Shown: positions 32,488 to 42,139 of the stretch, in pieces
Position numbering within the stretch: position 1 is the first letter of the stretch
Layout of the letters: every line of letters starts with the position of its first letter
Assembly: GCA_019448385.1 (NCBI GenBank)
Contig: JAGTXO010000032.1
Coordinates: forward strand, 367,220 to 431,219
Direction of reading: 5' to 3'
Source of the DNA: Diacronema lutheri
Taxonomy: Eukaryota; Haptophyta; Pavlovophyceae; Pavlovales; Pavlovaceae
DNA length: 64,000 nucleotides
Notes under the pieces: generated by a model
What the model was told of the DNA's origin: nothing
The model's database searches: none
The model's input: the letters and a program-made list of their open reading frames with translations, nothing else
Program-made: the position numbers and the translations under genes

Positions 32488-32742
32488 CTAGAGCACGCGC
32501 ATTTTGATGAGCACCCACAGCGCGCCGGCGACGAGCACGAGCGCCGCGAGGTTTGCGAGAAGCTTTTCAAACGCGCCATCCATCACCTCCCGGCGCATCC
32601 GCTCGCGCGCGGGCGAGCTGTTTGGGTTTGCTGCCTTGCGCGGAGCGCGGGCGCCGTCACCTCCCTTCTTCGCATCCTCGCCGTCTCTTTCACGCGGCTC
32701 CTCCTTCCCTCGCCGTCTCGACGGGCCGGCGGTCGACGCCAT
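32488..32742 (-). CDS. Small tail-anchored membrane protein, unknown
   Basis: 84 residues. The first 60 are very charged (Arg/Lys/Glu/Asp/Ser), then one C-terminal membrane helix (LLANLAALVLVAGALWVLI) and a short KMRVL tail, the layout of a tail-anchored ER or mitochondrial protein. I do not recognise the family. No intron. It is convergent with the Nudix gene. Confidence 0.55.
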   Translation of the reverse strand: MASTAGPSRRRGKEEPRERDGEDAKKGGDGARAPRKAANPNSSPARERMRREVMDGAFEKLLANLAALVLVAGALWVLIKMRVL

Positions 32743-32892
32743 CGCGCCGGAATCAGGGGAAAGGATTTGAACGTTTAATAGTTGGGAATGGTGGCTACTC
32801 GATTCCCCCGCAGCTGGGCTGACCCCGCTGTCCTGACGTAAGCGCCGTTAATAGTTGGGAATAGTCTAAAAGTGCAACGCCGCGGGCGAGGA
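32743..32892. other. Short intergenic region with a repeated ATAGTTGGGAAT motif
   Basis: AATAGTTGGGAAT occurs at about 32777 and 32850, once in TTTAATAGTTGGG and once in GTTAATAGTTGGG. It sits between the promoter side of the small tail-anchored gene and the glycosyltransferase stop. Confidence 0.4.
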
Positions 32893-34602
32893 TCAACGGC
32901 GCAGACTCGCGCGCACGCGGAGCCCGGACGCGAGCGGAACGCCCCATCCGGCCGGCGCCGCAGCGCGCACGTGTGTCGGCGCCCCGCCGCCGCGCTCGCG
33001 CTCTCGCGCGTCCGCCTCATCCTCGGGCGAGCGCGCGGGCGCCCACTCAGGCCTCGAGTAGATGCCCTTTCCCGAGCAGACGAAGGTCGAACCGTTCGGC
33101 CAGCGCATGTGGCCCGACTGTCCGAGTGTGTGCCGCTTGTACGCGCCCTTCCACGTCTGGAAGTGGAAGAAGGCGCCGGAGTCGTACCGGCGGTCGGGCA
33201 CGCGCAGCCGGCGCGCCCTGCGGAAGAGCGATCCGTTGAGGAAGAGCAGGTCGTCCTCCGACCCGTCGCCGCCATTGGTCAGGTTGGCGCATACGCGCCA
33301 GCGCTCGTCGACCCAGCGCGAACAGTCGCCATGCTGCGCGACAGCGACGAGTGGGCCCGCAATCTCGTGTACTCCCGGCAGCTCGATGGAATGCGCGCGG
33401 TCGCGCGCGGCCGCTGCGTCGTCGTCCGCGTCCGCGTCCGCGCCGAGCGCGCACGGCGCGCGCCGCGCGCGCGGCACGAGGCCGGCTGCGCGCAGCGCGG
33501 CGTCGGTGGGCGGGCATTGGCGGACGGAGCCGTCGACGACAGCGAGCTCGGTCTGCAGGCCAAAATCGGCGAAGAACTTGTTGGCGATCTTGACGCGGAT
33601 CGAAGGCGTTGCGTACACCGCCGCCGAGTAGCAGCCCTCGGCGGAGATGAAGCGCACGCGCGGCTGCGCCTTGCCGCGGTTGGCCGCCTCCTCGCTCATC
33701 TTGCGGTGCGTCGCGGCCTTGAACGCGAGCTCGCGCAGCAGACCGGCGCCTAGGTGCTCGCACTGCGCGAAGAGCAGGTTGATCCACGGCTCGTTCTTAT
33801 GCATGGCGAACTGGCCGCGCAGGTAGAGGCGCTGATGATCGCCAAACGAGTAGGAGACAATGTCAAACGACCTCAGCTCGTCACGCTCGACGAAGCGCGG
33901 CAGGTCGCCCATGACGATGTCGAGGTCGGTGTACGACCAGTGCGTGTACGCATCGAGGTACGGCGCGAAGACCACGCCGAGCGTCGGCTTGTACTCGGTC
34001 ACGATGTACGTGTACTGCCGGAATGAGTAGTCGAACAACCGGACGAGGCGACCGGTCTCGTGGCTCAGGTTGAGCGCACGCGCGAGCGACGTGCCGAATG
34101 CAAAGGAGAGGCCGGACGGGCCGAGGTCGTGGAAGTGCACGTTGACCGGCCGGTACGCCGCCGCCTCGCTCCAGTTCGCGCCCTCGTGGAAGATGAGCCA
34201 GTCGGCCAAGAAGGCGGAGCGGCCGCACGACGTCAGAAAGTAGGCGAACCATGGCGGGAAGGAGGCGCCGAGCCACGGCACGACGAGCGCAAGGCGGAAC
34301 TCGGGGTGCCGCGCGGGCAGCGTCGCGCGCCTCCCGCCGCCGCTGCCGCCACTGCCGCCGCCACCGCCGCGGGTGTGCGCATTCTCTCGCCGCCCGCGGT
34401 GCGCCGTCTCGGCCGCACCGTCGGGCCACGTAGCGGGCGCGCCGACGGTAGCGAACTGTTGGAGCCACGGAAACCACACGATTGGGCTCAACACGAAGCC
34501 GAGCGTGAACAGCAGCAGTCCTCGCGCGCTCGCTGGCAGGCCCCTCATCGCACGCCGCGATCGTCCGCCATCGTGCACACGTTTGAAAGCCTCGTTACCC
34601 AT
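32893..34602 (-). CDS. Type II membrane glycosyltransferase-like protein (DUF6625-like)
   Basis: 569 residues, single exon. Short cytosolic N-terminus (MGNEAFKRVHDGG), one signal-anchor helix (LLLFTLGFVLSPIVWFPWL), a Gly/Arg linker, then a lumenal domain. FPPWFAYFLTSC, LGVVFAPYLDAYTHWSYTDL, DIVMGDLPRFV (DLD metal-binding triplet) and AMHKNEPWINLLF match the DUF6625 glycosyltransferase pattern. Asn-linked glycosylation sequons are present (ANWSE, ALNLS, NLTNG, NGST). Probably a Golgi enzyme; donor and acceptor are unknown. Confidence 0.72.
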   Translation of the reverse strand: MGNEAFKRVHDGGRSRRAMRGLPASARGLLLFTLGFVLSPIVWFPWLQQFATVGAPATWPDGAAETAHRGRRENAHTRGGGGGSGGSGGGRRATLPARHPEFRLALVVPWLGASFPPWFAYFLTSCGRSAFLADWLIFHEGANWSEAAAYRPVNVHFHDLGPSGLSFAFGTSLARALNLSHETGRLVRLFDYSFRQYTYIVTEYKPTLGVVFAPYLDAYTHWSYTDLDIVMGDLPRFVERDELRSFDIVSYSFGDHQRLYLRGQFAMHKNEPWINLLFAQCEHLGAGLLRELAFKAATHRKMSEEAANRGKAQPRVRFISAEGCYSAAVYATPSIRVKIANKFFADFGLQTELAVVDGSVRQCPPTDAALRAAGLVPRARRAPCALGADADADDDAAAARDRAHSIELPGVHEIAGPLVAVAQHGDCSRWVDERWRVCANLTNGGDGSEDDLLFLNGSLFRRARRLRVPDRRYDSGAFFHFQTWKGAYKRHTLGQSGHMRWPNGSTFVCSGKGIYSRPEWAPARSPEDEADARERERGGGAPTHVRAAAPAGWGVPLASGLRVRASLRR

Positions 34603-34744
34603 GGGGGGCTTAAGAAAAGGGGGCCTATTTGGAGGAGGCCAAGAGTACTCAGGTTTTGGTTCTCCAGGACGTCGAAGAATACCTACAGAGAGAGAGAGGA
34701 AGGGGGCTCTCCCAACTGGATCTTGCCAGCCGCCTCGCCTCGAT
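34603..34744. promoter_or_regulatory. Shared divergent promoter, glycosyltransferase and VHL-like protein
   Basis: 142 bp between start codons, with lower GC than surroundings and an (AGAG)n patch near 34,690. Core elements are not identifiable. Confidence 0.35.
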
Positions 34745-35761
34745 ATGCGCGGCGCGCTCGCCGTGGTGCTGCTCGGCGCGTGCTGCGCGGTGTCATTTGA
34801 GCTCGATGCTTGCCCGGCCGACCGCTGCGGCGCCGCGTCCGCCGGCGCCGCCGCTTGCCCGCTCGGGTCCGACACCGGCCTCGTCTCAGAGGCGGGCGGC
34901 GCCGCCGAGAAGCTCTTCGTGCGCAACGACTCGCCGCTGCCCGCGCGGCTGCTGCGCGTGGACGAGGCGGGCGATGAGTTTGAGCACGCGCTGCTCCCGC
35001 CCGCCGGTCGAATCACCGTCGACACCGCACAGGGCATCGTCTGGCGCGCGCGCGCGCCCGTGCCGGCCAACGCAGACGGCGGCGCGGACGGCGGGCGCGG
35101 CCGGCTGCTGCTCGAGCACAAGGTGCAACCCGTGCGCATCGACGCGTGCGCGTGCCCCCCGCGCGTGGCGCCCGCGTGCCATCGCCCACCCTTCCGCGGC
35201 TACCGCACGACGTGGGACCCGGTTGTCTTTGAGAACGCGTCCCCACATGCGCTCTCGCTCGAGTGGTTCGACGGCGCTTGCGAGGAGGCGCTGCGCGTCG
35301 GGCGGAGCACGGAGCTGCCGCCGTTCGCGTCGGTGCGGTTCATCGCGACCTATGGCCACACCTTCCGCGCCCGCGCCGCCTCCGGCGTCCTGCTGCGCGA
35401 GCACACGATCGGCGACGTGGTGATCCGCGCGTGCGGCGACGAGCGCGCTGCCGCGCGCGCGCCGGCCGCGGCGGCCGACGCGCGCAGCGCGGCAGAGGAA
35501 GAGGGCGAGGGCGAGGCGCACGCGGCGCGTGCCGCGGCGCTCGTCGCTGGCAACAATGCGCTCCGCCTGGAGCTCGCCTCGGCGCTCCGCCAGCTCAGCG
35601 CTCTCCGCGGCCTCGCCAACGCGACCGTCGCCACGCCGCCGACCGCAACTGCCGCCGCTGGCACGATGGCCGCGCTTGGCGCGCGCTCGGTGGAGGCGCA
35701 CAGCGCGCTCACGGCCCAGCTGCTCGGCGCGCTGCCGACAGTCGGCGGCTCGCCCGCGTGA
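34745..35761 (+). CDS. Secreted protein with two VHL-beta-like domains
   Basis: 338 residues. A clear signal peptide (MRGALAVVLLGACCAVSF). Two stretches resemble the pVHL beta domain: LFVRNDSPLPARLLRVDEAG... and, more convincing, VFENASPHALSLEWFDGAC...LPPFASVRFIATYGHTFRAR, compare the F-x-N-x-S-P...W...G...L-P...YxGHxW pattern of VHL. Cysteine-rich between them (ACACPPRVAPAC). The C-terminal third is Ala-rich with coiled-coil character. In animals VHL binds hydroxyproline; a secreted form cannot act in a nuclear E3 ligase, so a sugar- or peptide-binding role outside the cell is possible. Fold assignment is inference from motif similarity. Confidence 0.6.
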   Translation: MRGALAVVLLGACCAVSFELDACPADRCGAASAGAAACPLGSDTGLVSEAGGAAEKLFVRNDSPLPARLLRVDEAGDEFEHALLPPAGRITVDTAQGIVWRARAPVPANADGGADGGRGRLLLEHKVQPVRIDACACPPRVAPACHRPPFRGYRTTWDPVVFENASPHALSLEWFDGACEEALRVGRSTELPPFASVRFIATYGHTFRARAASGVLLREHTIGDVVIRACGDERAAARAPAAAADARSAAEEEGEGEAHAARAAALVAGNNALRLELASALRQLSALRGLANATVATPPTATAAAGTMAALGARSVEAHSALTAQLLGALPTVGGSPA

Positions 35762-35951
35762 CGGTCGGCGTGCGGCGCGCGCAGCCGCGCGCCTCCGTCC
35801 AGCCGCGCTCGGCACGGGTCGCCGGGCGAGTGGCGAGGATGCCTGGATGAGCATGGCCATGGGCGTGGCCGCGTGGGCTGGGCACAGTGGGGTGGGTGTT
35901 CAGACTGCCACTTGGTGAATCGAGGATAGCCCGGAAGAAATCCGGCGAAAC

Positions 35952-36920
35952 ATGATGCGGATGAGCTTGCTCGTTGGTCTCGTAGCGCTTGGCCGCACTC
36001 GCAGCCAGCGCGTGCTCCCCGGCGTGCTGCAGGCGTTCAATGAGCATGGCGAGGACCCGCAGACCTTGCCGTACCAGCTCTTCGTGCCCGCAACGCGGCA
36101 GACCGAGCCCGCGATGCGGCCGCGGCCGCTGCTCGTCTTCCTGCACGGCGCGGGCGACGGCCCGTTCGAGGTGATGAACGCGCAGTCGCTGCCCGGGCTG
36201 CTCCTGCGCAACGCATCGTTCGCCGCCGACTTTCCCTTTGTCGCGCTCTTCCCGTGCAGCACGTGCGGCACGCCCGGCGTGCGTGGCTGGTCGGAGGCGT
36301 CGTTCCGGCGCGTTGACCGGCTCATCTCGCTTGCGATGCACGCGCACTCGGTCGATCCGGCGCGCGTGCTGCTCACGGGGCAGAGCATGGGCGGCGGCGG
36401 TCTTTGGCGCTACGCCGCCGCCCGCCCGCGCCTCTTCGCCGCGCTCGTGCCCGTGTGCGCCGCGCTCCGGCCGACGGCCGACGCGGCGGCGGCCGTGTGC
36501 TGCGCGGAGGGGCCGTCGGCGGGGTGCTGCCCGCCCGTGTGGGCATTCCACGGCGCCAACGACGGCTCGGTGCCCGTCGAGCTCACAGACCGCATGGTCG
36601 CGCTCCTCGACGCGCAGCCGCCTCGCGCAGCCGAGCAAGTGCGCTACACGCGGTACGAATGGGCCCCGCCGCCGCCGATGCCCGAGTACGCGGACATGGC
36701 CGGGCACGGCTCGTACGAGCTCGCCTACCGCGACGGTGCGCTGTACGCCTGGCTGCTCGAGCAGCGCTGCGCTGCGTGCCGCGGCCCGCCCGAGCACGTG
36801 CGCTGGCTCGAGCAGCGCAGCGCGCGCCGGCTCGCAGACGGCCGCGCGAGTGCCGCGCGCGTCTCGCCGTCGCGCTGGGCCGACGGCGCGCGGCACGGGC
36901 GCGTGTCAGTGCGCGGCTGA
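35952..36920 (+). CDS. Secreted alpha/beta hydrolase, PHB-depolymerase/feruloyl-esterase type
   Basis: 322 residues. N-terminal hydrophobic signal (MMRMSLLVGLVALG). Core strands LLVFLHGAGD (oxyanion region), GQSMGGGG (nucleophile elbow GxSxG), FHGANDGSVP (acid Asp) and MAGHGSYELAY (catalytic His) are in the expected order and spacing. This branch cleaves esters on polymers. Several Cys pairs (PCSTCG, AVCCAEG, GCCPP, RCAAC) suggest disulfides. The Arg/Ala-rich C-terminus after residue 270 is probably unstructured. Single exon, 190 bp after the VHL-like gene on the same strand. Confidence 0.85.
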   Translation: MMRMSLLVGLVALGRTRSQRVLPGVLQAFNEHGEDPQTLPYQLFVPATRQTEPAMRPRPLLVFLHGAGDGPFEVMNAQSLPGLLLRNASFAADFPFVALFPCSTCGTPGVRGWSEASFRRVDRLISLAMHAHSVDPARVLLTGQSMGGGGLWRYAAARPRLFAALVPVCAALRPTADAAAAVCCAEGPSAGCCPPVWAFHGANDGSVPVELTDRMVALLDAQPPRAAEQVRYTRYEWAPPPPMPEYADMAGHGSYELAYRDGALYAWLLEQRCAACRGPPEHVRWLEQRSARRLADGRASAARVSPSRWADGARHGRVSVRG

Positions 36921-37045
36921 CATCCGAGTTGCCAGTCGGTCGTCCAGATGACTCGTCCTCCGACGTGAGTGACCCCGGCTCATCGAATTCCAACTGCCAA
37001 TCCTGGACTCCGGCGGACCGAGGCTGGTCGCCGAATACTCGATAT

Positions 37046-37135
37046 TTATCCCCATAAAAATGTACGCGCCCCTCCTGCTGACCCGCCTGTAAGCGTCGTT
37101 AGTATAAAAATAGTATAAAATAGTATAGAACAGCT
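37046..37135. repeat. Copy of interspersed motif plus AT-rich (AGTATAAAA)n stretch
   Basis: The motif CGCGCCCCTCCTGCTGACCC then GCCTGTAAGCGTC at 37,067-37,100 matches 17,098-17,133 almost exactly, and a diverged form is at 38,670-38,703. It is followed by repeats of AGTATAAAA to about 37,130. It borders the left end of the 189-bp satellite. Confidence 0.6.
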
Positions 37136-37242
37136 GCGAGGCGTCGTGGTCCCCGTCGGCGCGGCGCGCGCCGGCGCGGCCGTGCCGGCCGGCAGCTTCG
37201 AAACGCCGGCTGCCTTGACGACGCCTGCCTTTGCCATCCAGG

Positions 37243-38376
37243 CTGCGCCCTCGCGCTCTGCTGGCAGCGCTCCGCGCGCCCCGCCGCCCCTGCCCATCGA
37301 CTGCGCCGGCACCGCGAACAACGTACTCTTCGCCCCGGTCGGTGGGTTTGGGGGTGGCGGGGCGCGCGCGCACGGCCGCACGAGCGACGGCGGCGTGGCC
37401 TTCTCTACGACGAAACCTTCGCTTGCGACGGCTGCGCCCTCGCGCTCTGATGGCCGCGCTCCGCGCGCCCCGCCGCCCCTGCCCATCGACTGCGCCGGCA
37501 CCGCGAACAACGTACTTTTCGCCCCGGTCGGTGGGTTTGGGGGCGGCGGGGCGCGCGCGCACGGCCGCACGAGCGACGGCGGCGTGGCCTTCTCTACGAC
37601 GAAACCTTCGCTTGCGACGGCTGCGCCCTCGCGCTCTGATGGCCGCGCCCCGCGCGCCCCGCCGCCCCTGCCCATCGACTGCGCCGGCACCGCGAACAAC
37701 GTACTTTTCGCCCCGGTCGGTGGGTTTGGGGGCGGCGGGGCGCGCGCGCACGGCCGCACGAGCGACGGCGGCGTGGCCTCCTCTACGACGAAACCTTCGC
37801 TTGCGACGGCTGCGCCCTCGCGCTCTGATGGCCGCGCTCCGCGCGCCCCGCCGCCCCTGCCCATCGACTGCGCCGGCACCGCGAACAACGTACTTTTCGC
37901 CCCGGTCGGTGGGTTTGGGGGCGGCGGGGCGCGCGCGCACGGCCGCACGAGCGACGGCGGCGTGACCTTCTCTACGACGAAACCTTCGCTTGCGACGGCT
38001 GCGCCCTCGCGCTCTGATGGCCGCGCTCCGCGCGCCCCGCCGCCCCTGCCCATCGACTGCGCCGGCACCGCGAACAACGTACTTTTCGCACCGGTCGGTG
38101 GGTTTGGAGGTGGCGGGGCGCGCGCGCACGGCCGCACGAGCGACGGCGGCGTGGCCTTCTCTACGACGAAACCTTCGCTTGCGACGGCTGCGCCCTCGCG
38201 CTCTGCTGGCCGCGCTCCGCGCGCCCCGCCGCCCCTGCCCATCGACTGCGCCGGCACCGCGAACAACGTACTTTTCGCCCCGGTCGGTGGGTTTGGGGGT
38301 GGCGGGGCGCGCGTGCGCGGCCACGCGGCCAGCATCGCGGCGCTTGCCACGCTGGCGGCGGGTGGCGGTGCGCTTC
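37243..38376. repeat. 189-bp satellite, six tandem copies, open on both strands
   Basis: Copies start at 37243, 37432, 37621, 37810, 37999 and 38188, exactly 189 bp apart and nearly identical. 189 is 63 codons, so the array reads as a 63-residue repeat on the + strand (frame 37146-38609: ...LPIDCAGTANNVLFAPVGGF...) and on the - strand (37046-38350 and 36906-38768). The + frame lacks an ATG start. Differences between copies include both silent and replacing changes, so coding is not decided. Interspersed-motif copies flank the array. Confidence 0.9.
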
Positions 38377-38619
38377 GCCGCGGCGACAGGGGGCTGCGAC
38401 GCGGCGGGGAGGGCGGCGGCTCGCTGGCGGCGGGCGTCGCGCTCTGCAGCGGCGGCGGGCGGCTTGGCGACGTGGCAGGCGGCGGCTCGGGGGTGGCGGT
38501 CGTCGCCGACGATCTTCGGGCCTCGGCGTGCGCGTGCGCGTCGGCCGGTGGTGTGATTGACGGCGGCCACCGGTGCGGCGGCGCGCGGGCGGCGGCGCGC
38601 GGTGGCTAGGCGCGTGTGG

Positions 38620-38995
38620 GCCTTTGGGCCTGCTCCGCCTGGCGCCTCGCTGCGCACTTCCTGACCCCATCTGTTGACCCGTCGGAAAGCGTCGTTACTA
38701 TATAGGGCGCGGTCCGGGCTGGTCCGGCCAGTGTAAGGCTGAGAGTACGACCCGGGTCGTACAATCAAGGGTTAAAAGCCAGCCAATGAGCGCTCGAGGG
38801 GTCGGGGCGAGGCTTATGACGAGCCTAGGACCGAGACACCCTCCTGACCGGCCGATTTGGAGTAGAATTCGGGGTCGAGCGGGCGCGGCGGACGGAGGGC
38901 CCGAGCCGGGCCGACGGAGGGTCCGACCCCGGAATGCGGGCGACCGGAAGGGCTTGGGTGATTTACGCCTAGTAGAATAGAATGGCGGATTCCGG
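38620..38995. other. Unassigned region right of the satellite
   Basis: Contains the diverged interspersed motif (TTGACCCGTCGGAAAGCGTC, about 38,672), the perfect 18-bp palindrome GTACGACCCGGGTCGTAC (38745-38762), and GGACGGAGGG repeats near 38,895-38,925. Composition is less GC-rich than the neighbours. No gene or RNA is recognised. Confidence 0.4.
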
Positions 38996-39389
38996 GGGGG
39001 CTCGCAACTGGCATCGCGCAAGCTGAGGCCCCCTGACTGACCGGACCGCGCCGAGTGCGCGTGCACCCCGTGGAGGGCGCGGCCAGTCGGACACTCTTCG
39101 CGACTGAGCTCGCCGCGGCATACCGTGCGCTGCGCCGGCGCGCTACTTGCCGTTGGCCGAGCTGCGGGTGTTGCGCACCGCCGTGTTGCGCAGCCAGCGG
39201 CTGGATGCGCCGGTGGCCGGAACCTTGGCGCGCTTTGGCTAAGCGACCTCGGCCTGCACAGACTCGAACGCGTGCGTAAACTCGAGGCGTTGCAGGTGGC
39301 GAGCACGTGAGTTCGCGTAGGAGGTCTTGTACTCGGTGGCCTGACTGTCGACCGACGAGAGCTTGGGCGAGTTCGGCGGCACGTTGGCT

Positions 39390-39416
39390 CACTTGGGCTC
39401 GGTGCGCGGCTCTGCC

Positions 39417-39449
<33 letters not shown>

Positions 39450-40282
39450 CTTCGGACTCGCTGCCCGGCTCTGCCTGTGCGGGCGCGATGCACTCGGACT
39501 CGATGCCCGGCTCTGCCTTCGTGGGCGCGGTCGCGGGCACGGGCGCGCCCTCGACCCCGTCGCGGTTGAAGACATCGAACTCGACGCACACGCCGTGGTC
39601 CTTGAAGTCGGTGGCCTCGCTGTCGTTCGCGTAAGCCTCGGGCGAACTCGCAACGAGCGACGACATCTCGGCGTGGAGCCAGCACATCTCATGCTGCACC
39701 GCGTGTTCAGGTTCTCGAGCGCTCCGTTGAAAGAGTCACTCTCACCGAGGCGCTCGCTGCACCACACCAGATAGCCATCGAGCTTGTGAGCGTGCTCGTG
39801 CGCCCGTGCGAGGTCCTTGGAGAGCGCGTCGGCGCGCGCGCACATGCCGTCGCATGACTTGGCCGGTGTCATGCTGTGCTTCCAAGGCCTGGTGCTCGGC
39901 GTTGAGCGTGTCGTGATCCTCGCGAACGAGCTGCAACCAGCTGCAGCAGCCGCGCGACGCCGCTGTCGCCGACGATGCGCTGGAGCATGTGGCCCATGAG
40001 GTGTGCGCGGCACGTGGCGAGCGCCACATTTTTGCGCAGCAGCGCGAGGATCCGGGCGCCGCGGACGAGCCGGCCCATGCACTTGAGCGCGTAGATTCGG
40101 CCGCACATGCACGCGCCGACGACCGAGTCGGCGGGCCCGCCGTCGAGCCAAAAGTTGGCCTCGGCCGCATCGCGGCGGCGGGCGACGCGCTGAAGGATGC
40201 GCACGCGGTAGTGCCGGTCGACGAGCAGCTCGTCGCCGAAGATCTCGTCGGGCAGCAGCTCGGAGACGTTCTGGGGGTACAT
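39390..40282 (-). pseudogene. Frameshifted gene of unknown family
   Basis: Reads in segments from the ATG at 40282: MYPQNVSELLPDEIFGDELL ... WLDGGPADSVVGACMCG ... RILALLRKNVAL ... GDSGVARLLQL; then, after a 10-bp tandem duplication (GCAGCTGGTT/GCAGCTCGTT, around 39935-39955) breaks the frame, REDHDTLNAEHQALEAQHD; then another frame, CARADALSKDLARAHEHAHK...CSERLGESDSFNGALENLN; then a fourth segment, CWLHAEMSSLVASSPEAYA... with an acidic Pro/Glu/Ala tail. At least three shifts. Helical, partly coiled-coil. Host genes in the window show no such breaks, so decay rather than sequencing error is likely. The bases 38996-39389 hold only fading similarity. Confidence 0.55.
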
Positions 40283-40700
40283 GCTGTGCGAGCGTGCACG
40301 CGACGAGATCTCGTCGGGCGTGCCGTCCGTTCGTTCAGAGCAGAGCGCGTCGGACCGGCAGACAGACGATGCAGCGCGCGAAGGCACCTGCGGCGCGCGG
40401 CGTGGCCTCGCGTGCCGTCACGAAGCCGCCTGCGCGCACTGCGGAGGCGGCGAGCGCGACGAGGGCGGGCGCGGACGAGGTGCTGAGCGGCGTCACGTAC
40501 GCGCCCTCGCTCGCCGAGCTCGACGCCGCGGCGCTGACGATGCGCGCGGCGTACCACACCGACCGCCCCTGAGACGATGCGCGGCGCCCGCGGAGGACTG
40601 GTCCGTTGGCGCGCAAACCGTGGGCGAAAGGGCGCGAAGCCAACGGCCGTCCGCGCACGTTCAAACGCGCGCATACGGGTGGCATCCTCCCACCTTCGGC

Positions 40701-41564
40701 GCCGCTTTCTAAAAGGGTGTAGGGTGTAGGGTGTAGGATGCAAAACAAGCCCTCCCCACATTTGGGCCCGACGTCATTCCTTCTTCGAAGCCGTGACGTT
40801 ACTCACATACGAGTACCTTTACTTAGTGTAGGATGTATCTATTCTCTAGGTATTTGCATAGTGTAGGGTGTAGGATAAGTACGGTTATGAAAGTCCCATA
40901 GGGGGGAGAAGGAATGACGCTGTGACGAAAGAAGGAATGACGTCGGGCCCAAATGTGGGGAGGGCTTGTTTTGCATCCTACACCCTACACCCTACACCCT
41001 TTTAGAAAGCGGCGGCGCCTCGGAGCATGGCGGCTCGACAGCATGGCGCCTCGACAGCATGGCGTCGTCCAGCGTGGCGTCCAGGATGGCGACTGCGCCC
41101 GGGCCGTGACGCCGCGACGTCGTTCGGCTGCGTCACGGAGGAGCGCCATCCGTGCGCCACGGAGGAGCGGCAGGACCACGACGCGGCGTGACGCTGGACG
41201 ACGCCATGCTGTATAGGCGCCATGCTGTCGAGCCGCCATGCTCTGAGGCGCCGCCGCTTTTCAAAAGGGTGTAGGGTGTAGGGTGTAGGATGCAAAACAA
41301 GCCCTCCCCACATCTGGGCCCGACGTCATTCCTTCTTTCGTCACAGCGTCATTCCTTCACTCCCTGTAGGACTTTCGTAACCGTACTTATCCTACACCCT
41401 ACACTATGCAAATACTTAGAGAATAGATACATCCTACACTAAGTAAAAGTACTCGTATGTGAGTAACGTCACGGCTTCGAAGAAGGAATGACGTCGGGCC
41501 CAAATGTGGGGAGGGCTTGTTTTGCATCCTACACCCTACACCCTACACCCTTTTAGAAAGCGGC
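40701..41564. mobile_element. Giant nested palindrome made of two opposed MITE-like units
   Basis: Two 312-313-bp units (40701-41013 and 41253-41564) are near reverse complements of each other. Each has about 85-bp terminal inverted repeats reading GCCGCTTTCTAAAAGGGTGT, then three TGTAGGG heptamers, then GATGCAAAACAAGCCCTCCC. The 239-bp spacer has its own inverted repeats (41014-41075 against 41191-41252), so the whole forms one palindrome with arms of about 375 bp around a 115-bp loop. No open frame of note. Classified as MITE-like from structure only; no clear target-site duplication. Confidence 0.8.
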
Positions 41565-41664
41565 GGCGCCTCAGAGCATGGCGCCCGCCCGCTCGAGCCG
41601 GACCTCCGCGCAGCCGGACTCGCCCCGCCCCGGGCTGCTCTGGCTGGGCGACGTCGTGCGCGCC

Positions 41665-42033
41665 TCAGAACGCCGCGCTCGCCACGCGCACGTAGCCCTC
41701 GTCCGGGTCCGGCTCGGGCGCCGCGTCGCGCACCGAGCGCGACGCGGCCTCGACGCCCGGCGTTTCGGCACGCGAGGCGACGGATGCCTCGTCCGGCCGG
41801 CCCCACGGCAGCTGCAGCTCGAGCTGGCGCTGGATGATGCGCGGCGTCGCCACGCGCCCGTGCTGCACCTCGCGACGTCGCGCGCGCACGTAGAGCACGA
41901 TCGCCACCGAGCCGCTGAGGCCCATCATCGCGCCGAGCAGCACCGAGATTGTGGTCTCATTGTCTGCTTGGGCGCGAACGGAAAACGCGCGAAGGGTGGC
42001 GACGAAGATCGTTGGGTTGGGTTGGGCCACCGG
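41665..42033 (-). CDS. Possible single-pass membrane protein, start uncertain
   Basis: A - strand frame with one membrane helix (TISVLLGAMMGLSGSVAIVL) followed by basic YVRARRREV and an acidic tail ending DPDEGYVRVASAAF at 41665. No clear start: the frame stays open to 42243 and so overlaps the SSB-PIF1 gene on the other strand. It may be a last exon. I do not recognise a family. Confidence 0.3.
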   Translation of the reverse strand, partial: PVAQPNPTIFVATLRAFSVRAQADNETTISVLLGAMMGLSGSVAIVLYVRARRREVQHGRVATPRIIQRQLELQLPWGRPDEASVASRAETPGVEAASRSVRDAAPEPDPDEGYVRVASAAF

Positions 42034-42139
42034 CTCCCGAGGATTGCTTGTGGCGCTCGACTGACCGTTGGCCCAGCTTTTTTTTTTCTCGAACCTACTG
42101 TGGAGCCGCCTGCAGCGTGATCTCCCGCGCACAACGACC

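Noticed and set aside
32755-32775. tRNA T-arm/B-box-like GTTCAAATCC on the - strand
   Set aside because: No matching A-box, anticodon arm or acceptor stem could be folded around it.
37046-38768. Long - strand frames through the 189-bp satellite as real genes
   Set aside because: Both strands are open because the unit is 3n long and stop-free; no start, splice or domain evidence favours either strand.
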